The notes under the pieces: generated by a model | The model's database searches: none | Seen by the model: only the letters and a program-made list of their open reading frames with translations | Told to the model about the DNA's origin: nothing | Assembly: GCA_003695675.1 (NCBI GenBank) | Contig: RFIA01000191.1 | Location: forward strand, 1 to 39,793 | From: Chloroflexota bacterium | GTDB lineage: Bacteria > Chloroflexota > Anaerolineae > Aggregatilineales > Phototrophicaceae | Direction: 5' to 3' | DNA length: 39,793 bases | Made by a program: the position numbers and the translations under genes | Shown here: positions 17,747-25,991 of the stretch, piece by piece | Position numbering within the stretch: position 1 is the stretch's first letter | Layout of the letters: each line of letters opens with the position of its first letter

Positions 17747-19267
17747 ATGAGCGATGTCTTTATTTCGTATGCCGACCACGACGAACAATCCGCGTTACAA
17801 CTGTGTGAGCATCTCAACAAACGGGGACTTGATGTATGGATTCGACGTGAGGCAATAGCAGCGGACTCAGTACGTAGTAATCGCATGACTGACGCGATTG
17901 ATGCGGCGTCAACCTTCATCCTGATCGTCACGCCCGAAGCATTGATTGACGAGCAGTGCAATCGCGAGGTGGCACACGCGCTAGCCTATCACAAACGCAT
18001 CATCCCGATTTTGTATCGCGAAGTTGAGGCCGAAGGTCGTCTGCTGCCGGCTGTTCTCGCCGGGTGGTTTCACAAAAATTGGGAAGTCCTCGCCCGCGAC
18101 AATTGGGAGATGCTCAAACGCTTCAAATGGGTGTACTGCCGCAACGCTGCCGAATTTCACAACGCCATCCACGATTTGATGGACATCCTCAACACCGACA
18201 CAACCTATCTGAAAATACACGCTGATTTGCTCGTCAAAGCACGCTTGTGGGAGCGACGCAATCGTGACCAATCGTTGCTATTGCAAGGCGACGATCTTCA
18301 CGAAGCAGAATTTTGGCTCGCGGCGGGCAGCACCCATGCGATACCGCCCTCGCCCCTGCATCAGATGTACATCACAGCCAGCCGCGCCACCGCCGATTTG
18401 CACCAACAGCAATCGCGTCAACAAGAGCGCCGCACGATTAGCCGCTTGCGGTTGTTGATGGGCGTTTTATTTTTGCTCGTGTTCATCGTAGCCGGGTTAG
18501 CCGTGCTGACATTTTTTGAATTCGACGACTTGCGCGACGAACTCGCGACGGCAACATCGGCACAAGGACAAATGATTGACATCGCCTCGACTGCCCAAGC
18601 TGATGCCGACGCGATGGCGACACAAGCCAAGCTAGCTAGCGATGCGGCTTTGCTTGCACAAAACGAGGCTTTGGCACAAGCCACACAACTCAAAATCATG
18701 GAAGATAACGCCGCCATCGCCGAACTGCGTATGACACAATTCATCATCGATTTGACGCGGACACGCGAGTCGGTTGCTGTTACGTCATCGCCTCTGCCAC
18801 GCGCTATCGGCGGGACACAGGTCATCATCACCGCGACGAATGCCCCGACTCAAATACCGTCGTCGACTCACACACCATCGCATACGCCGACCCATACACC
18901 GTCACCGACTCACACGCCATCGAATACGCCGACTCACACACCATCCGATACGCCGACCCATACCCCATCATCGACTCACACACCGTCCGATACCCCCACA
19001 CCGACAGCGACACAAACCGCATCGGCTACGCCAACCGCGACCGGAACACGCACGCCGCGCCCAACGCGCACGCCATCCGACACAGCCTCCCCGCGCCCGA
19101 CACGAACGCCGCGTCCGTCTGCTACGCCATTCAATAGCCCCACGCCGTCGTCCACCGCAACTGAGTCCATCATGGATATGGATTTCGTACTCGTCACCAA
19201 CACCCCCGCCCCAACCGACCCGCCGATGATGGATTTCAGATTCGTCACCAACACGCCGCGTCCATAA
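17747..19267 (+). CDS. TIR-domain membrane protein with coiled segment and Thr/Pro-rich stalk
   Basis: Residues 1-145 are a TIR domain: the start VFISYADHDE, the glycine loop region KRGLDVWIRRE, and E74 in CNREV at the place of the catalytic glutamate of NAD-cleaving TIRs. A linker (about 150-212, with LLVKARLWE, LLLQGDDLHEAEFWL and PSPLHQMYI) is, as I recall, common after bacterial TIRs that carry WD40 repeats; here no WD40 follows. Instead there is one membrane span (about 235-257), an Ala/Gln-rich helical stretch (260-340), then about 110 residues of HTPSxTPT repeats, ending in two DFxxVTNTP motifs. The TIR should be cytoplasmic and the stalk outside. It may consume NAD or assemble signalling complexes. 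Upstream of the pentapeptide-kinase-receiver genes. Confidence 0.85.
   Translation: MSDVFISYADHDEQSALQLCEHLNKRGLDVWIRREAIAADSVRSNRMTDAIDAASTFILIVTPEALIDEQCNREVAHALAYHKRIIPILYREVEAEGRLLPAVLAGWFHKNWEVLARDNWEMLKRFKWVYCRNAAEFHNAIHDLMDILNTDTTYLKIHADLLVKARLWERRNRDQSLLLQGDDLHEAEFWLAAGSTHAIPPSPLHQMYITASRATADLHQQQSRQQERRTISRLRLLMGVLFLLVFIVAGLAVLTFFEFDDLRDELATATSAQGQMIDIASTAQADADAMATQAKLASDAALLAQNEALAQATQLKIMEDNAAIAELRMTQFIIDLTRTRESVAVTSSPLPRAIGGTQVIITATNAPTQIPSSTHTPSHTPTHTPSPTHTPSNTPTHTPSDTPTHTPSSTHTPSDTPTPTATQTASATPTATGTRTPRPTRTPSDTASPRPTRTPRPSATPFNSPTPSSTATESIMDMDFVLVTNTPAPTDPPMMDFRFVTNTPRP
18840..19140 (+). repeat. imperfect coding tandem repeat of the Thr/Pro stalk
   Basis: DNA for the stalk is a run of near repeats such as ACTCACACACCATC followed by ATACGCCGAC, encoding HTPS and TPT units. 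Identity is highest from 18850 to 18995 and decays toward 19140, so copy number could vary by slippage. Confidence 0.7.
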
Positions 19268-19319
19268 TGTAGCGTATGTGCCACGCCAAGTTTTCGCTTG
19301 ATACACCATCGCCCAACTC

Positions 19320-19336
19320 CCCCCAATAATTGGGGG
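19320..19336. repeat. perfect 17-nt GC-rich palindrome after the TIR gene
   Basis: CCCCCAATAATTGGGGG can fold into a stem of five G-C and two A-U pairs with a 3-nt loop. It stands between the TIR stop and the pentapeptide gene. No U run follows, so it is not a textbook terminator. Confidence 0.45.
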
Positions 19337-19413
19337 TAATTCGCTTCTACACCTGTGATACGTTGAGTGCGCATCAACTCATTTCTTTTCGTTATTTATA
19401 TGAGGATATGCGA

Positions 19414-20214
19414 ATGATGCGACACCACAATACGCAAAGATTCAAAAGGTATTATCGAAACAACCGCATTATTTTCCAGATTACCGTCGCTGCTTTCGTT
19501 TTGTTGATTGGCATCTCTGTTGGATTGTTGAGGTTTAACCGCGCAGATTTTGGCCTCAATCTGTTCACCGAATTTCTTGGGATGTTCGTCACCGTTGGCA
19601 TTTTTGATGTGCTCAATCGTTATCGCGACGGTCAGCAAAATAAACGGCAATTGCAAGAACGCTTGATTCTCGACGCGGGCAGTGTCTCCAATGAAGTCGC
19701 CATCGACGCGATACGCGAACTCGGCAAGCGCAAGTGGCTCGACGGAGTCGACGGGTTATTGCGGGCGAGAAATCTCGCCGGTGCCAATCTCAAACAGGTC
19801 GAACTCGAACAGGCCAATCTCGAATGCACTAACTTCGAGAATGCAGACCTCTCCAACGCACGACTCGCCTATGCCAACTTAACAAGCAGCAATCTGAGCA
19901 AGTGCCTTCTCATTCATGCGCAACTGTCGGGCGCTAATCTGCAAGAGGCAGATTTATTCGCCGCAGACCTGTCGAACGCTTTGTTGTCATTCGCTTGCCT
20001 AGAACAAGCCGATCTTGAGGATGCCGTCTTGTGTGGGGCAGATTTAAGGGATGCCAATTTGCGTGGGGCGAACCTGAGAAATGCTAATTTATACGGCGCG
20101 AATCTGTTGGCTGCCGACCTGCACGACGCCAATCTGGAAAATGCTACTTTGCCAGACGGACGAATATGGCGTCCCGGTATAGCGCTCGAAAACATTCAAG
20201 AAGAACATTCATAA
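19414..20214 (+). CDS. pentapeptide-repeat protein with two N-terminal membrane spans
   Basis: I place the start at the ATG at 19414 (266 residues) because GAGG stands 8 bp upstream; an earlier TTG (19330) lies in the palindrome region. After a basic N-terminus come two hydrophobic spans (about 20-42 and 51-68), a soluble linker with KRKWLDGVDGLL, and about 24 tandem pentapeptides of the A(D/N)Lxx type (about 118-255), which fold as a right-handed beta helix. The helix would lie in the cytoplasm, held at the membrane. Its role is unknown; such repeats serve as protein-interaction surfaces. The kinase gene starts 17 bp later, so they are probably co-transcribed. Confidence 0.85.
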   Translation: MMRHHNTQRFKRYYRNNRIIFQITVAAFVLLIGISVGLLRFNRADFGLNLFTEFLGMFVTVGIFDVLNRYRDGQQNKRQLQERLILDAGSVSNEVAIDAIRELGKRKWLDGVDGLLRARNLAGANLKQVELEQANLECTNFENADLSNARLAYANLTSSNLSKCLLIHAQLSGANLQEADLFAADLSNALLSFACLEQADLEDAVLCGADLRDANLRGANLRNANLYGANLLAADLHDANLENATLPDGRIWRPGIALENIQEEHS

Positions 20215-20231
20215 ATTGAGAAAGGTTTACG

Positions 20232-22184
20232 ATGAATCCCATTGACGACACGTTCACAAAACAGGAATTGTTGTTCAGCAATTTCGAGAAGATTCAACAA
20301 GTGATGCGTGGCTCGATGAATCCTTCTGAGGTGGCGGTTCTGTTGAGCGAAATTCCTCTCGTTTCACAACGTGTCATCGAATCTGACGCCTATTGCGAAG
20401 TCTATATCGCCACGGGCAATGGCAAAAAATATCGAGTTGTCGCCGCGACATCTAGTGAATTGCTGAATCACCTCAACAAACAGATCGGCACATTTGTTGC
20501 TGGCACCCCCAAAGCGGGTGTGTTGGGCGAGGCCGTGCGCAACAAAGACAAGCATTACCCGGTTTACAAAACTATCTACCAACGCGAAGCGCCGGATAAC
20601 CTCGTCGTGCTGCCCGGTCAAGCGGTGCGTTCAAGATTGGTTGTGCCCATCGTCATCAGCAATCAATGTTTCGGTGTGATTGTCCTCGAAAGCCCGCGCC
20701 CCAATCTCTTCACCGAACAAGACCAACGCAATATTGAATTGCTCGCCAGCTTCATCGCTCCAGTTATCGAACATCAAGAGCAAACCAAACGGCAATTGTA
20801 TCGAGTCGTGGCGAAACTCGGCCTCGACAATTTGCTCAGCCAAGTAAATAAAAGCCTAGCTGTCTTCAATGATGTGACGACATCGGACGAACCGTTGAAA
20901 ATTTACAACCGCTCTCTCGATCAATTTTTCGCAGACTTGTGTCAGATTTTGAAACCACAATATGCGTTTGTGCTTGCTGAGATCAAACAAGATGATGACG
21001 CGGATACTACAGCATTTGAGTTCCACACCCGGCAAACCTACAACATCAGTGGTAATATTGAGCCAGAACAGGAACGCTATTTCATCACACATGCTGCTTG
21101 GGATCATATTTATGGGAGTGGCAGCCTCTATGTCGGCACCTTTCAACACTTCGCGAGTACATTCAATCTCAATTTGCTGGGCAACCTCGCCGTCGATGCC
21201 CGTAATGAAATGGGTATTTTGGTGGTAGACGAGTTCTTGGACACGCAAAAGATTGTTTTGCTATTCATTAATCAAAAACCATCATCTGCGAAAATGGATC
21301 AAAATTATTTTTCATACGTTGATTATAAATCGTTGTTCGAGTTGATTGCGCTGCGTTTGCGCGACTCATATAACGTCGCCAGTCATCTTAATTCTCGCAT
21401 TGAATTCGAGATCGCCCGGCAGGAATTTGTGCAAGATGTGATGCACCAACTCAATAGCTCCGCCAACACATTGGCAACCGACGCCTATATTCTCATGGAG
21501 GGTATCGTGCCGCCAGAAGATTATCCAGCGGCATTCAAGCGTTTATACGAGATCACGAATATGACCCGCCATTATACCGAGACGGTGTCGTTGGCCGCGC
21601 AGAGCCGCCACCTGAGCGAGATTTATACTGGCGAGCCTGTTGCCGTGGATGCCGAGATGTTGATCCAGTTATTACAAAAGCAGAGCCGTTATTTTCAAGG
21701 CAAGTCGATGCACGCTAATATCGCCGGGCCACAGGTGTTCGAAGAAACTTTTTATGACTTCCCACTTTTGCATCTACAAGTGAGTTTGTTCGAGTTGGTC
21801 GTGTTCAATTTTATCGACAACGCCGTCAAATATACGATTCGGGATTACAGCCGCAATTCATCGAATCCAGCGTTACAAGATGGGGTGCCCATCATCATCA
21901 GTGGCGATGTGGCCGATGATTACGTAGACATCAATTTTACCAATCACGGCATTCCATTGACCGAAGTGGACATTAAACGCATATTTGAACGGTACTATCG
22001 GGCACCGTCTGCCAAACGCGCCGACTCAAAAGGCACAGGTATTGGTTTGTATCTTTGCAAGACGATTGTCGAAGAATGTCATAAAGGCAAAATTATCGTT
22101 GAACCCTCGCAACCGAGTAGTCTTGTTGATCTCGCCGACGAAATCACATTTACCATTCGTCTACCGTATACTTTGACGGAGTGA
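20232..22184 (+). CDS. GAF-domain sensor histidine kinase with atypical H-box
   Basis: The 650-residue protein has no membrane span. An N-terminal GAF domain (about 35-182, ending VVPIVISNQCFGVIVLES) is followed by a second, divergent sensor region (about 200-380) and a kinase core. H405 in QDVMHQLNSS is the likely phosphoryl-accepting histidine; the surrounding box differs from the usual HELRTP. The ATPase domain has the N-box NFIDNAVKYT (526-535), a G1 box in which the usual Asp is replaced (NHGIPL, 571-576), and GTGIGLYLCK (601-610). It should phosphorylate the receiver encoded 3 bp downstream. GAAAGG precedes the ATG. Confidence 0.88.
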   Translation: MNPIDDTFTKQELLFSNFEKIQQVMRGSMNPSEVAVLLSEIPLVSQRVIESDAYCEVYIATGNGKKYRVVAATSSELLNHLNKQIGTFVAGTPKAGVLGEAVRNKDKHYPVYKTIYQREAPDNLVVLPGQAVRSRLVVPIVISNQCFGVIVLESPRPNLFTEQDQRNIELLASFIAPVIEHQEQTKRQLYRVVAKLGLDNLLSQVNKSLAVFNDVTTSDEPLKIYNRSLDQFFADLCQILKPQYAFVLAEIKQDDDADTTAFEFHTRQTYNISGNIEPEQERYFITHAAWDHIYGSGSLYVGTFQHFASTFNLNLLGNLAVDARNEMGILVVDEFLDTQKIVLLFINQKPSSAKMDQNYFSYVDYKSLFELIALRLRDSYNVASHLNSRIEFEIARQEFVQDVMHQLNSSANTLATDAYILMEGIVPPEDYPAAFKRLYEITNMTRHYTETVSLAAQSRHLSEIYTGEPVAVDAEMLIQLLQKQSRYFQGKSMHANIAGPQVFEETFYDFPLLHLQVSLFELVVFNFIDNAVKYTIRDYSRNSSNPALQDGVPIIISGDVADDYVDINFTNHGIPLTEVDIKRIFERYYRAPSAKRADSKGTGIGLYLCKTIVEECHKGKIIVEPSQPSSLVDLADEITFTIRLPYTLTE

Positions 22185-22187
22185 GTC

Positions 22188-22622
22188 ATGCCAGAAATTC
22201 CGAGCGAAAAACCACGAGCCAGAATCTTGTATGTTGAAGATGATCAATGGGATGCAGACGGGACGATTAAATTTTTACGATACTATTATGAACTCGAAAC
22301 GGTTCGCGGTTCGAGCGACGCTCGCAACAAGTTGATCGCGAACAGTAAAAAGTATGATCTGATTTTGCTCGATATTCGCCTACACAATCCACTATTGCCG
22401 CCGGACAGCGATGACGACACCCGTGCAGGTTATGATTTCGTCATTAGCATTTCGCGAGAAGTCAAACACTTCAATTTGCCAATCATAACCTACACCAACC
22501 TAGTCCCTGCTGGAATGGCGACCGCATTGATTGATGCCGGTGTCGAAACCATTGTCAAGAAGAATCAACCGATACAAGAATTGAAAGAAACGATTGATCG
22601 TGTCTTGAAGGCTAGAGCGTAA
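22188..22622 (+). CDS. stand-alone response regulator receiver
   Basis: This 144-residue protein is a single receiver domain: acidic pair E18/D19 in YVEDD, phospho-acceptor D62 in LILLDIRL, the switch Thr in ITYTN, and the conserved Lys in IVKKNQ. An unusually long loop (about 66-82, NPLLPPDSDDDTRAGYDF) follows the phosphorylation site, where most receivers have a short MPxMxG turn. There is no output domain, so it must act through protein contacts or pass phosphate on. GGAGTGA overlaps the end of the kinase gene, showing tight coupling. Confidence 0.9.
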   Translation: MPEIPSEKPRARILYVEDDQWDADGTIKFLRYYYELETVRGSSDARNKLIANSKKYDLILLDIRLHNPLLPPDSDDDTRAGYDFVISISREVKHFNLPIITYTNLVPAGMATALIDAGVETIVKKNQPIQELKETIDRVLKARA

Positions 22623-22647
22623 AATCCATCATCGTTCCCAAACGTAT

Positions 22648-22662
22648 CCCAAAGATTTTGGG
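22648..22662 (+). terminator. weak hairpin after the receiver gene
   Basis: CCCAAA and TTTGGG pair around a 3-nt loop (CCCAAAGATTTTGGG), 26 bp past the stop. No U run follows, so termination here is doubtful. Confidence 0.3.
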
Positions 22663-22719
22663 TGTATTCGGCTTTGGGGGCGAACCCGTTGTAATAGACA
22701 ATCGCAGGCGACACATCGC

Positions 22720-22750
22720 GTCCCTACAATTTGGTATAATATGTAGGGAC
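22720..22750 (+). promoter_or_regulatory. extended -10 promoter flanked by a perfect 9-bp inverted repeat
   Basis: GTCCCTACA (22720-22728) and TGTAGGGAC (22742-22750) are perfect inverted arms. Between them lies TGGTATAAT (22732-22740), an extended -10 box. The start site would fall within the right arm, 27 bp or more upstream of the stress-protein ATG. The repeat could be an operator, or part of a dispersed GTAGGGAC-type palindromic element that carries the promoter. Confidence 0.5.
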
Positions 22751-22776
22751 AGCATATATTGAGGAGACATCTCATC

Positions 22777-23244
22777 ATGGCCGAAGTGAATCGTTATAAG
22801 AAGATTGTCGTCCCCGTTGATGGCTCAGGATGGTCGGAGCGGGCGATTCCTCATGCGGCAGACATCGCTCGCGCCAATGGTGCGGAACTCATTTTGCTGC
22901 ACGTCTTTCGCCCACCGGCAGCAGATTACATCGGCGAGATGGCGTTGGCCGGGCAGGATTCGCAAATCAATGAGATGCGCGAACAAATGAAGCAACGCTT
23001 GATTGGCTTGCGCAGCGAGTTGCGCGGCGAAGGTTTAGAAGTCCGCACACAAGTGATCGAGGGCGTAGGCGTCGCCAATGTCATTTGTGAATACATCAAC
23101 AGCGAGCATATTGATCTCGTCGTGATGAGCACACGAGGCCGCACCGGGTTGACTCGCTTTTTATTCGGCAGCGTCGCCAACAAAGTCATTCAATGCGTCG
23201 AGGTGCCCGTGCTACTCATCCGCCCCGATAAAGATGAAGGCTAA
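22777..23244 (+). CDS. universal stress protein (UspA family)
   Basis: The ATG at 22777 has GAGGAG 10 bp upstream; an earlier in-frame TTG (22759) overlaps that site. The 155-residue product is a single UspA domain: the N-terminal KIVVPVDGSGWSERAI strand-loop, and the C-terminal ATP-binding motif G-R-T-G-(9)-G-S in STRGRTGLTRFLFGS (about 124-138), followed by VPVLLIRP. The intact motif suggests the ATP-binding subgroup. It has its own promoter. Its stop overlaps the stop of the convergent DUF402 gene. Confidence 0.93.
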   Translation: MAEVNRYKKIVVPVDGSGWSERAIPHAADIARANGAELILLHVFRPPAADYIGEMALAGQDSQINEMREQMKQRLIGLRSELRGEGLEVRTQVIEGVGVANVICEYINSEHIDLVVMSTRGRTGLTRFLFGSVANKVIQCVEVPVLLIRPDKDEG

Positions 23245-23735
23245 GAACGACCGAGCGGCCCGGTGGCTTGCACCTTATCGAAGGGCGGCTCTCGGCTAGC
23301 GACTTGCTGCCGAATCGACTCGACAGCACGCAAGGCGGCCATGCGCTCGCCGGTCGTCAAGTCGAGCGCGGCGAATTCATCTTCATCAAGCATGATGATA
23401 GTACCGTTGACCTGTACGAAAATATCGAGCGCGAGGTCTTCAGCCCGTACACTGTCGCCGTCAATTTGTGCCGGGCGCGTGATGTTGCAATACCAACCTT
23501 TCAAGCGATGGTCGTCGGCATCTTGTACCTGAAAGATGTTGTACCAACGGTCTGAGAAAAACCATTCAGTGAAGACATCGCCATTGCGAAATGTAACCAT
23601 GCCGAGATCCGTGTCCGGCTGCTCGAAAGTCGCAATCAGGCAAATCCAATCGTTGCCACGCGCCAACAGTTCACCTCGATATTGGACAACATCTTCACCG
23701 TTGTGATTGCATTTAATGACGTTGATGTGTTCCAT
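23241..23735 (-). CDS. DUF402-domain protein
   Basis: The 164-residue protein matches the DUF402 fold: EWFFSDRWYNIFQV (about 57-70), KGWYCNITRPA (79-89), DLALDIFVQ and the acidic LDEDEFAAL (115-123). The family includes the phosphatase-like Ntdp nucleotide hydrolases and the RNA-binding FAU-1, in which these acidic residues bind metal. The C-terminal helix (TGERMAALRAVESIRQQV) is standard. It probably hydrolyses a nucleotide or phosphate ester, but the substrate is not known. It lies downstream of the thiamine kinase gene by 32 bp, perhaps in one operon. GAGGAT precedes the ATG by about 12 bp. Confidence 0.82.
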   Translation of the reverse strand: MEHINVIKCNHNGEDVVQYRGELLARGNDWICLIATFEQPDTDLGMVTFRNGDVFTEWFFSDRWYNIFQVQDADDHRLKGWYCNITRPAQIDGDSVRAEDLALDIFVQVNGTIIMLDEDEFAALDLTTGERMAALRAVESIRQQVASREPPFDKVQATGPLGRS

Positions 23736-23767
23736 GCGTCGTAAATATCCTCAATATTGACCGAATC

Positions 23768-24421
23768 TTATGCCCGCCCAATCGTATGAATGAGCAACAA
23801 CAAACCCTCTTCCAACGACAAATAAGCGTGTGCTTCCAACATCACATTGCTGACGCCGCGTGCCGGGCCAAATTCAAGGGTTTCACCGTGTAATGGATAT
23901 TTGAGATTCTTGGTGCGTATACCATGAGCCGCGCCATTCATCGGGATCAATGAAATGGTATCGCCGACTGCGCCGTTGATAGTGACCGCGCCGGGATACA
24001 CAAGATAAATTTCTTGCCGTGCCATCACCATGCGCACATCACAATCCGCCAGTTGTGGCAAGGCGAGCAAATACAAATTGGCAATCGTATGGTCGAGCCG
24101 TCCCCCCGCACCGCCGATGATGCGTATCCAATTGATGTTGTGCTTTGCGCTCCACAACAGCGCGAGTTCAAGATCGGTTTCATCTTTTTCGGGCGCATAG
24201 CGCTGTACCGTCGCGCCGCCATCGGTAATCGAGGTGACCTCATCGGCTGTGAGTGAGTCCATGTCGCCAATCAAAACATCGACAGATAAGCCGAAGTGAT
24301 GGGCAATACGCGCACCGCCATCCGCCGCGACAATCGTCGCCCCGGCGCCGCTTTGTACAGCACGCCGCACCATCGGGCCATCTGCAATATCACCATTTGC
24401 AAAAAGCAATACGCGCTTCAC
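23768..24421 (-). CDS. thiN: thiamine pyrophosphokinase
   Basis: I choose the GTG at 24421: its GTGA overlaps the TGA stop of the upstream hydrolase, a usual coupling arrangement, and the product MKRVLLFANGDI begins as the family does. An earlier GTG at 24439 is possible. The 217-residue protein has the family motifs ADGGA, IGDMDS, EKDETDLELAL, GGAGGRLDHTIANL and, near the C-terminus, RGVSNVM. It transfers pyrophosphate from ATP to thiamine to make thiamine diphosphate in the cytoplasm. No other thiamine gene or TPP riboswitch is near, which suggests a salvage role. Confidence 0.95.
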   Translation of the reverse strand: MKRVLLFANGDIADGPMVRRAVQSGAGATIVAADGGARIAHHFGLSVDVLIGDMDSLTADEVTSITDGGATVQRYAPEKDETDLELALLWSAKHNINWIRIIGGAGGRLDHTIANLYLLALPQLADCDVRMVMARQEIYLVYPGAVTINGAVGDTISLIPMNGAAHGIRTKNLKYPLHGETLEFGPARGVSNVMLEAHAYLSLEEGLLLLIHTIGRA

Positions 24422-25455
24422 CGTATCCGGCGCGACCACCGCCCCTTGACCTCGATTGTGCTGATGTCCGGTGTTTTGAGAAAATCGTGGGACAAGCGCA
24501 AGAAAACTTCTTGCTCAAGCATCGGGAAGTGGCGGGTGTCGGGCAAGACAACTGGCAACACACGGTCATCCCCTCGCCCTTCCGTCAAATATTCCAAGAC
24601 ATTTTCGGGCGGCGGCGACAGAAGCGGGTCATTCGCGCCGTGAACAATCACAGTCGGCATCGGCAAATGCCGCAGTGTGTCGAGCATCGCACCCGAATCA
24701 AAATCGCGAATGCTGGATTGCAGCACATTGTTGTCAGCTTTATCGACATCGACCTTGAGCTTGTCATAATCGGCCTCGGACTTGCGGAAGCAACGCCCCA
24801 GCAAGTCGAGGAGAGACGAATTCTTAAAGCGTTCTTTCAAAGGATTGTGACCAGACAATACGACATCATTGAACAACATTTCATCCGGTCGATTGGCAAT
24901 CGTCGGTGATTGTTCGTGTGTGAGATTGTCTGCCGCCGCACGCATCAACCCGGCGGCTGTGCGTGTTGGAATAGTGGCATCAGTCGGCGCGATTGATGGA
25001 CGCACGGGTTGTACTTCTTGCGATGTGCGATTGTCCGTCAAAAAACGATGCGCATCTCTATCGCGCGTTTCAAGATCACCCGGATCAAATAACGGGATAT
25101 TCGAGACCATCACCCGCGCCACCCGGCCATGATTCTTCGGATTGGCTGCGAAACGTGCGACGACCATCGCGCCCATGGAATGCCCGATAAAAGCCGTTTT
25201 AGCGATCCCCAGTTTGTTCAAGAAATTGTCGATCAAATCAATCTGAGACTGAAGCGAATATTTCTTATTATTCTTGCTCGAATCGCCATACCCATAAAGG
25301 TCAAGCGCGTAGACACGATACTCGTTGCGCAGGTGTTGCATCGTGGGAATCCAATATCGCCACGAGCCGATCCAACCATGCACAAGAATAACCGGACGGC
25401 CACGCCCAAGCACTTGATAATGAATTAAGTCATCGCCAATCGTAATGGCGCTCAT
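24418..25455 (-). CDS. alpha/beta hydrolase
   Basis: This 345-residue protein shows the fold: VILVHGWIGSWRYW (22-35) with the oxyanion loop, the nucleophile elbow GHSMGAM with S93, an acid in VHGANDPLL, and the final histidine in DTRHFPML. A long insert (about 125-240) forms a charged lid. It resembles haloalkane-dehalogenase or epoxide-hydrolase-like and esterase groups, but the substrate is unclear. It is coupled to thiamine pyrophosphokinase by a 4-bp overlap and lies 32 bp downstream of a receiver gene, so all could be on one message. No ribosome site is evident before the ATG. Confidence 0.88.
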   Translation of the reverse strand: MSAITIGDDLIHYQVLGRGRPVILVHGWIGSWRYWIPTMQHLRNEYRVYALDLYGYGDSSKNNKKYSLQSQIDLIDNFLNKLGIAKTAFIGHSMGAMVVARFAANPKNHGRVARVMVSNIPLFDPGDLETRDRDAHRFLTDNRTSQEVQPVRPSIAPTDATIPTRTAAGLMRAAADNLTHEQSPTIANRPDEMLFNDVVLSGHNPLKERFKNSSLLDLLGRCFRKSEADYDKLKVDVDKADNNVLQSSIRDFDSGAMLDTLRHLPMPTVIVHGANDPLLSPPPENVLEYLTEGRGDDRVLPVVLPDTRHFPMLEQEVFLRLSHDFLKTPDISTIEVKGRWSRRIR

Positions 25456-25487
25456 AAGTTTATTGCCTATCAGCTACTATGTCACAA

Positions 25488-25877
25488 TTAATCATCAGCT
25501 TCACCGACGCCGATTTGAGTCAATATTTCATCCACCCGGCGCAATAAATCGCTCGGTGCAAAGGGTTTGAGAATATATGCCATCGCCCCAGCGTCGATGC
25601 CGGTTTGTACTTCTTCGTTCTGTCCTTTGGCAGACAGAAACACCACCGGGATATGCTTTACACTGTCCATGGATTTCATCTGGCGACAGGCTTCATACCC
25701 AGTCATCTTCGGCATCCGCACATCCATCATAATCAAATCGGGCATGGCTTCTTCGACGAGATCGACAGCCTCTGCGCCGTTCGCCGCAGCAGTCACTGTG
25801 TGACCCGCATATCCCAATGTAAATTTAATCAATTCACGAATATCTTGCTCGTCTTCGGCTACGAGAATGTGTGCCAT
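25488..25877 (-). CDS. stand-alone response regulator receiver (CheY-like)
   Basis: The 129-residue protein is a complete receiver with no output domain: acidic pair in VAEDEQD (8-11), phospho-acceptor D52 in IMMDVRMPKMTG, switch Ser in FLSAKGQ and Lys in YILKPF. It is probably phosphorylated by the giant kinase encoded 296 bp upstream on the same strand, or shuttles phosphate. No ribosome site is visible before the ATG. Confidence 0.92.
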   Translation of the reverse strand: MAHILVAEDEQDIRELIKFTLGYAGHTVTAAANGAEAVDLVEEAMPDLIMMDVRMPKMTGYEACRQMKSMDSVKHIPVVFLSAKGQNEEVQTGIDAGAMAYILKPFAPSDLLRRVDEILTQIGVGEADD

Positions 25878-25991
25878 ACAAGCGGCGCTAAAGATTCACA
25901 CTCTGAATAGTAGCGCCTTTGCTCCTTTCACAGTTATATACCAAAAGACTCACGCAGTTCACAAGTCATCAGGTAACCAGAGCATAAATGC

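Noticed and set aside
19330-19413. N-terminal extension of the pentapeptide protein from a TTG
   Set aside because: It begins in the GC-rich palindrome and has no ribosome site, whereas GAGG precedes the ATG at 19414.
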